Origin: Manis javanica
Taxonomy: Eukaryota > Chordata > Mammalia > Pholidota > Manidae
NCBI RefSeq assembly: GCF_040802235.1
Contig: NC_133158.1
Span: forward strand, 13,108,001 to 13,172,000
Direction of reading: 5' to 3'
Length of the DNA stretch: 64,000 bases
This document shows positions 58,172 to 64,000 of the stretch, piece after piece. The translations under genes and the position numbers were made by a program. Every line of letters starts with the position of its first letter. The first letter of the stretch is position 1. The notes beneath the pieces were generated by a model that had not been told where the DNA came from, did not search any database, and saw only the letters and a program-made list of their open reading frames with translations.

Positions 58172-58371
58172 TTACTTGTATCATGAAACAAAAAGTTAAG
58201 GACTTTTATCTCATGTGCTCTTCCAGTTTTGCAAAATTGGAATCATGTTCTCCGTGATGCCCACTTCCCAGATCCTTCTAAAATCAGCATGAAATCATGC
58301 AGTCTATGGAATTCTTTCTAGTCTAAATTCTATAAATGGACCAGACCGTTTCCCAAAATTTGAGTGTAACC
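58172..58371 (+). repeat. Inverted repeat, left arm (200 bp)
   Basis: Its reverse complement matches 58961-59160 at 196 of 200 positions with no gaps. The 161 bp farthest from the spacer are identical. The sequence itself is not a repeat family I recognise. Confidence 0.97.
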
Positions 58372-58960
58372 TTCCAAGAAGTTGTGGGGGGAAGCACACA
58401 AGGGAACAGCATCTTCCCCAACATCCAAATGAAAGTTTATTAATAGGAACAGCAATAAAAACATTTCATTCTCTAGGCATGTGCCTATGGGATTTCTCAT
58501 TCGACTTATTTCAGTGGAATTCACGAAGAGAGGGAAAACAAAGTTTTAATAAAAATGAAGAATGAAACATAAAACAATCCAGACAAAATACACCAAAGTA
58601 ATAAAAATAAACTCCCATGAAACAGATTCCCAAAGTAAAACTGAACTGGGTTGATGGGAAAAGACATCATAAGCCAGACTGGTGATTTCATGGGGTTCAT
58701 GACATTGCTCAATAATTTTGCTCATCTATCTACGGGAAATGTTCCCCTGTGTTACAAGTTTCCAATAAGACCAGCCTATTAAAAGAAAGTAACAGAACAG
58801 GTAGCAAAGGTCTTCGCGGCCTACGCATGCTTTCCATGACCCAAACGCTGGCTCTTGCAGGAAGAATAAACAAAATATCTACTCCTTTGCAAAAGGTTTT
58901 CCCTTTCATGTATTTGTGGTTATTCTAGGAGGTTTGGGGATTATAGAGATGTTGAGTATG
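58372..58960. other. 589-bp spacer of the inverted repeat
   Basis: AT-rich with no recognised element. Open frames of about 64 aa cross it on the minus strand without recognisable content. Confidence 0.6.
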
Positions 58961-59160
58961 GGTTACGCTCAAATTTTGGGAAATGGTCTGATCCATTTGT
59001 AGAATTTAGACTAGAAAGAATTCCATAGACTGCATGATTTCATGCTGATTTTAGAAGGATCTGGGAAGTGGGCATCACGGAGAACATGATTCCAATTTTG
59101 CAAAACTGGAAGAGCACATGAGATAAAAGTCCTTAACTTTTTGTTTCATGATACAAGTAA
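58961..59160 (-). repeat. Inverted repeat, right arm (200 bp)
   Basis: Mismatches to the left arm are at 58967, 58984, 58991 and 58999 only, all in the 39 bp nearest the spacer. Confidence 0.97.
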
Positions 59161-59289
59161 GACTCTACTTTTTGTTGTGGGAGATATTCTAGTAAAGGAG
59201 GGGTGTCACTGGATAACTCCTAAATTGCTTCTTTGGTCTTTCTCTCCCTGTGGGGATAGGCAGCGGGTCTCTCTCCCTAAAGCTCAGAC

Positions 59290-59690
59290 ACCTCCCAGGT
59301 TTTTCTTCTCTATTTTCCTCTGCTTGTTATGCTGCATCTTCCATCCCATGAGCCCTTCCCTCACTCCTGGAATAAGCTACACTCCCTTTTTTGCAGGGCC
59401 TTTGCCCAAGAACTACTTTCTCCTTGGAAAGCCCTTCCAACCCCTTGCCTTCTTTATTTGCACCGTCCAGATGAAGTCTCCCTCTTACAGAGACTCAGAG
59501 GCACCTCACACAACTCCACAGCTCTTAGCACAGTTTTAACTCAAGTATTTGCTTGCCTTTCCTGCCAGACTGTAAATTTCAGGAAGGTTGGGGTTCTGCT
59601 GCCTTTGTTGGACACCGAGTGCCAGCACCATGCCTGGAAAATGGTCCTCACTACGTGTTTGCTAATACACTGCTTTTAGCAGAGCTGTAT
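59290..59690 (+). repeat. L2 LINE, sense
   Basis: 'ttgcagggcctttgcccaag', then 'ccttggaaagcccttccaac', then 'tcagaggcacctcacacaac', then 'cctgccagactgtaaatttc' is the L2 3' kilobase order. Confidence 0.75.
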
Positions 59691-60655
59691 TTTCAGGAGA
59701 TGATGGAAGGAGTTAAAGTCAACTAAGATATAATTTCTAAGGGTTAGTAGAGAATTTGCCTCATACAATTCCTTCTGGGAGGAGTGGCCCTAGGGATGAC
59801 TATCAAAATGATGGGTTGGAGAGAGAGATGAAATGTTCACTGGTCTTGTTACATTCAGCTGCCAATGAAAGAAGGATATAACAAGTTCAACATTTTGTAA
59901 CTATTTCAAATGTATCCCTTTGTTCCTGAGTTAGGGCTCCTCATATCAATGGTGGATTCTGCACCACTAGCCTGGATCAATGTTAGGGTCTCATACACTG
60001 ATAACAGAGCTCCTAGGTAAATTGCATTTATTGGCAGTATTATTTTCCCAAGAATTTTGTTTGCCTTAAATTTTAAGGCATGTATAGTGCTTTGGTCATA
60101 GGAATGTCACATTCCACTTACTCAGCCATGACACAATTACTTTTCAGGCCCAAAGTTGTCTGCTTAAAGTAGTTGTGTGTATGGGGGGTCAGGGGAAACA
60201 TACATATTTTGAAAGTATTTGTTAGAAAATAATTTTTCATCCTCAAGAGTGTTAGCTGCTAATTATTCAATATTCTCCCTCATTTGGTCTCAACATATCC
60301 ATTTAGTAAGAGCATTAAAATATTTCGCAAACAAATTTAAGTGAAAGTATTCTGGCTAAATCTTGGTTTAATGATGGTGCTCTTATCTCTTCTTGTTGAG
60401 AATATAGAAACATCTCAATTATGTTTATTAGTGAATAAGTTTGGTGATGACAGGAATATTGAACAGAATTCACAATTGATATATGTATGCCCATTACATT
60501 TATATTTGACTAATAATACCTTGATGAAACTCAAAAGCCTTCTTAATTTCTTTGAGAAAATAATCTCGATCTTTCCCTCAAGTTGCTACAATATTGTACA
60601 CTAAAAAAGGTAATAAGAGACACTTTGAAATAGAAAGAAAGGAGCAAAGCAGACC
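59691..60655. other. No gene recognised
   Basis: AT-rich unique sequence. The 87-aa frame at 60341-60604 is Leu-rich but has no recognisable domain. Confidence 0.45.
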
Positions 60656-60659
60656 CATT

Positions 60660-60850
60660 CAATTCCACAGTCTGTGAGGTTAAAAGGTAATGAGGAATGT
60701 AATGCCTACCTGTCAAAATCAAATGAGATTTTAAAAATATCCTGTCCACATCCCAGACTACTCTGGGGGTAGGCCCAGGTATCAGCATTTTTAAAACACC
60801 AGAGTGATTCCAATGTACAGCCAAGACTATGAACCCTCGGTTTAGTGGCT
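60660..60850 (-). repeat. MER5-like hAT-Charlie element
   Basis: 'aaatcaaatgagattttaaa', then 'gggggtaggcccaggtatca', then 'gagtgattccaatgtacagc' follows MER5 motifs. Degenerate, so orientation is tentative. Confidence 0.5.
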
Positions 60851-61009
60851 ACACTGTGCTTGGTAAATCCTGGTGTAATGAGATACAGGTCTGTAGCCTG
60901 CAAGCATTTTGCTAAGAACAGCTGTTACCAATGAAAGTATGCATAGTCTTAATAACATCAGTGTCAACAGAAATAAAAAAGAACTAGGAGTCACAATGTA
61001 TCCCACCAG

Positions 61010-61130
61010 AATTATTTAAGCCAAACCAGTCAAGGATACATTTTATGCATAAGGTTGTTCACTGCAGCATGTTTTTGTAATCCATAAGGGACTGGTTAAA
61101 CAAATGGTGGTCAATTTCAGAATATAAAAC
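61010..61130 (+). repeat. Old L1 ORF2-end remnant
   Basis: 'aaggttgttcactgcagcat', then 'aagggactggttaaacaaat' and 'ggtggtcaattt' resemble the L1M ORF2 end. Confidence 0.5.
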
Positions 61131-61139
61131 CTTCTTCCA

Positions 61140-61885
61140 AGAGATAGCAGAATATGTCTATTTAGTGAGTACCTGCAATAAACATGGTCCTGATCCAGGA
61201 ACTTGGAATTCATCAGTTCAGGACAGAGAGTCTTGCCCTTGTGAAGCTCACATTCTGGCAAAGGCCAGCTACATAATTTGTGGGACCCAGTGCAAACTGA
61301 TACTGTAGTATTCCTTATTCAAAATTTACTAATATTCCAAGATGGTAACAGCAGAGTATTAAACCAAGCACAGGGTCCTCCTAAGTGCAGGGCCCCGTGT
61401 GACTATACAGGTTGCATGCCCATAAAATCAGCCCAGGTTCTAGAGGGAGACAGGTGATACACAATAAAGATGATAAGTACATGAATTATACTGCATGTTA
61501 GAAGTGGTAAGTGCTATGGTGGGGAGAAGAGTAGAAGGGAAATTGAAAACTGAGTTGCAGTTTTGAATAGAGTGGCCACCTTTGTGTATCTGGACGAAGA
61601 ACTGTCCAAACACCTCAAGTAAGGCTGCGAGCACGCCTGGACAGGGCTGGGGTGGAGCTGGTGAGGAAGGGCCAGACAGAGGGAGGAGGCTGCACTGCTT
61701 CGGGTCTCACGGCCAGTTGCGAGGACTTTGACTCTTCGCTTGATATTTTAAAAAGATTCATTCTGGCTGCTGTGTGAATAATCTGTAGGTGGGCAAGGGT
61801 AAAGGCAGGGAGAATAAGGAAGACAGCGCAGTAATGCAGGCGAGAGGGGAGAAAGGACAGATACAGAATGTGAATATGTGAGGTA
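61140..61885 (-). repeat. L2 LINE, antisense, long
   Basis: 'gaagctcacattctggcaaa' (61240s), then 'gaagtggtaagtgctatggt', then 'aaaaagattcattctggctg' and 'gcagtaatgcaggcgagagg' are antisense L2 motifs in order. The piece at 61265-61440 is unassigned. Confidence 0.65.
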
Positions 61886-61893
61886 TAGATTAT

Positions 61894-61911
61894 ATACACA
61901 CACACACACAT
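61894..61911 (+). repeat. Simple repeat (CA)n
   Basis: Short CA run in a TA-rich context. Confidence 0.85.
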
Positions 61912-62095
61912 TTATATATAAGTAGAAAAAGATCATAAAGGCCACAAACCAAGCTGCTGATAACGGTGACTGCTCTGGATTGGGATTGACGGATTGTAAG
62001 GAACAATGTCACCTTTTATTTTATATTCTTCTGACATGTTTGAATATTTTATTGTTAAATATGAATTAGTTTTGTGAATGAAGGAAAACACTGCT
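61912..62095 (+). repeat. Old L1M 3' end
   Basis: 'gtgactgctctggattggga', then 'accttttattttatattctt' and 'ctgacatgtttgaatatttt' resemble an L1M 3' UTR. Confidence 0.55.
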
Positions 62096-62639
62096 TGTTA
62101 AAGTAGAATATTATAGGGTGGTTCTCTCAACACTCAAACATGGGAAATAACTGGATAACACACTGGGCTTCTAGTATTCAGGAAAAATGTGGTTAATCTC
62201 AAAAAATAAAAATAAAAAGGCAAACAAGATTACAAGGTTTGAAACCAGGATCTGAAAAGAAAAAAGTATTGAGGTGGGAATTGGTAAACCTGGAGAAAAC
62301 CAGGTAGAATAGTAAATGATTGACTTTACCTAATGCAAGCCATTGGGTATAGAATGTTCTACGTGTATTTACAAAGGGATAGCAAAGAGGAGATAGAAGG
62401 ATTTAGTTTGGAAAGAAAATGAATTCTTGCAATAAGAGCATGATAAACATGGGCCTGGGGCCTCTCTGACCACGAGAAATCCTGCCGCATCTAGGGTGGG
62501 CTTCAGCCCTCCCTGACCTGCTCTCTTGGCTGCTCCCAGGCCATCTTGCCCAAGCTCAAACCTGAGCTGGTGATCTCCCCCGGCACACACAGTTCACTTG
62601 GAGCCGAAACTCTTCAGTGTAAAATGCAGAACAAGACCC
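62096..62639. other. No gene recognised
   Basis: Unique sequence. Frames at 62369-62798 on both strands overlap each other and are not supported. Confidence 0.4.
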
Positions 62640-62960
62640 TCCTGGACCTTCACGGCACAGCCCCTCCCATTGGAGACCCCCACTCCCTCCCTGGCTGCAG
62701 GCTGTGCTTTCCACCCTCATTCCCCAGTTAACAACTCCTTCTCTTCTGGAATTACAGCCTTCCTCAACCTGGCTAACTCCTCTATTAACTACTCCCATGG
62801 GACCCTGTGCTGCTCCTGGTACGGTGTGTGGTTTATGTGTGTTTGCCTTCCTCCAACCAACTATAAGCTCCAGACACCAGGAAGTAGGGATTATGGACCC
62901 ACCATGTACCTGGCACAGAGCTGGTTCTCAACAGATGTTGAAAGAATGAGTAATAAGCCT
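62640..62960 (+). repeat. L2 LINE 3' end, sense
   Basis: 'ttcctcaacctggctaactc' followed by later 'ccaactataagctccagaca', then 'acctggcacagagctggttc' and 'tcaacagatgttgaaagaat' is the L2 3' end including its tail. Confidence 0.75.
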
Positions 62961-64000
62961 TGTCTACTACACATGAAGGCATTAGCAACCTTTCTGAGCT
63001 GTTTTCCCTTCAACTCTATGATCGTAGGAGATTAGACTTTCTTCCCTGAGAGATAAATGTACTTAAGAGGACAGTGCTTGCTGGTGTGCACGTTGGGCGG
63101 ACCCAGTTATTTCCTCAAGAGGACTTCTGAGATAAGTGGAAAAGTGACATAGTAGAGGGTAGCAGTCACATGCAGTACTCGAGTATTTACTGTCAATACA
63201 CCTTGCTGAAATCTGTGCACTTTCAAAAAGGTCTGTGGGTCTGATCAGCCGATGTTTGCACTAGAGGAGTAAGACCAGAGAACCCCTACTGCCTGTGATG
63301 AGCAGTGCATAAAGCCACGGCTGGGTGGAACTAGTCAACAAGTTTTCACAGAGGACCCACTCCTCCTGCAAAAAACACCTCTAGTTGGAAAGGGCCCAGC
63401 TTTGTTATTTGCTCTCTTAGAAGCTTGTAATGACAAATGTTCCAGAAGCACTAGAATCTTCCTGTGCTCAACACCCACAATGCAAATGATGTTGCCCAAT
63501 TATAAGAAAAAATCAACTGGAGCCCTTTCAAAGGGCTCTTCCTTGTACGAGTAATGCCGCTGGTCAAAGGTGGTCTTAGATTGCCCACCGTCAGAAAAAT
63601 GCTGACAGCTACAACTGAGTCACGGCACATTCTTTTCAGTGCAGCTGCCTAGAGCAAAGAACTTGTGTGATATAAGGGGTTTGCGAATAGCTTCAATTGT
63701 TACTAAGCCAGGGACCATTTCTAGATGCCATCTTTAACAAAAGTGACACTAGGGAAATGAGCAGTGTCCACAGTTACCAAGGTGGTGACAAAATAAAGCA
63801 AAATACAGCAAGAGAGAGATTGTAGGAAGGCCTACTAGTAAACACAATAAATACCTTTTGAATTCCCAGAAACTTAGGTTCGGTAGGAAACCCGAATACT
63901 AAGTCATACTAAAGGAACAATCCAAAACCTGCATGAAGGAAATTGGAAAGTCATTAGAAAGGGCATGATCAGCCAGGGCACAGACTCAATCACTCGCTGA
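62961..64000. other. No gene recognised
   Basis: Unique sequence to the window end; no nameable element and no defensible exon. Confidence 0.45.

Overview
The window is nuclear DNA from a placental mammal. It is intergenic or deep-intronic sequence: I found no host protein-coding exon, tRNA, rRNA or other RNA gene that I can support. Evidence for a mammal is the dense ancient repeat layer common to placental mammals (MIR, L2, MER5-, MER20- and MLT1-like copies, old L1M and HAL1-like remnants) plus one young LINE-1. Alu, rodent B1/B2, carnivore tRNA-Lys SINEs, ruminant BovB/ART2, pig PRE1 and equid ERE copies were not seen in 64 kb. Together with the style of the young L1 3' end, this makes a pangolin (Manis-like laurasiatherian) my best guess. 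That is inference from memory of repeat families, not a database result.

Layout. 0-11.8 kb: mostly non-repetitive sequence with MIR, L2, L1M and MER5 remnants. 11.8-14.1 kb: three copies of one retroviral LTR family, in alternating orientation. 14-20 kb: old sequence with a palindromic MITE-like element and an antisense MLT1 LTR. 20-24.4 kb: a HAL1-like remnant split by a young 5'-truncated antisense L1 with an 18-bp target-site duplication (TSD), then old LTR-like repeats, an ERV-derived polyadenylated retroposon and old L1 3' ends. 24.4-27.7 kb: mostly unique sequence.

27.79-36.55 kb is the main feature. A full-length L1 has a tandem-monomer 5' UTR, an intact ORF1 (307 aa) and an intact ORF2 (1271 aa from its first ATG) with all endonuclease and reverse transcriptase catalytic residues present. 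It is followed directly by about 1.85 kb of ERV-derived sequence (broken env transmembrane remnant plus LTR-like end) closing in a 40-nt poly(A). One 13-bp direct repeat brackets the whole 8.76-kb block, and its two sides join into the end of an older repeat, so the block as a whole occupies a single insertion site. Either L1 read through and carried its 3' flank (3' transduction), or an ERV-derived retroposon landed in the L1 A-tail.

36.6-64 kb: old repeat landscape (long antisense L2 copies, MIRs, three MER20-like copies, MLT1-like LTRs), a 135-bp perfectly alternating purine-pyrimidine tract at 48.2 kb, and at 58.17-59.16 kb a striking inverted repeat: two 200-bp arms with four mismatches and no gaps, separated by 589 bp.

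The L1 proteins are the only credible coding capacity. ORF1p (RNA-binding chaperone) and ORF2p (endonuclease/reverse transcriptase) would work together in target-primed reverse transcription. The ERV-derived retroposons and the truncated L1 look like products of such machinery acting in cis or trans.
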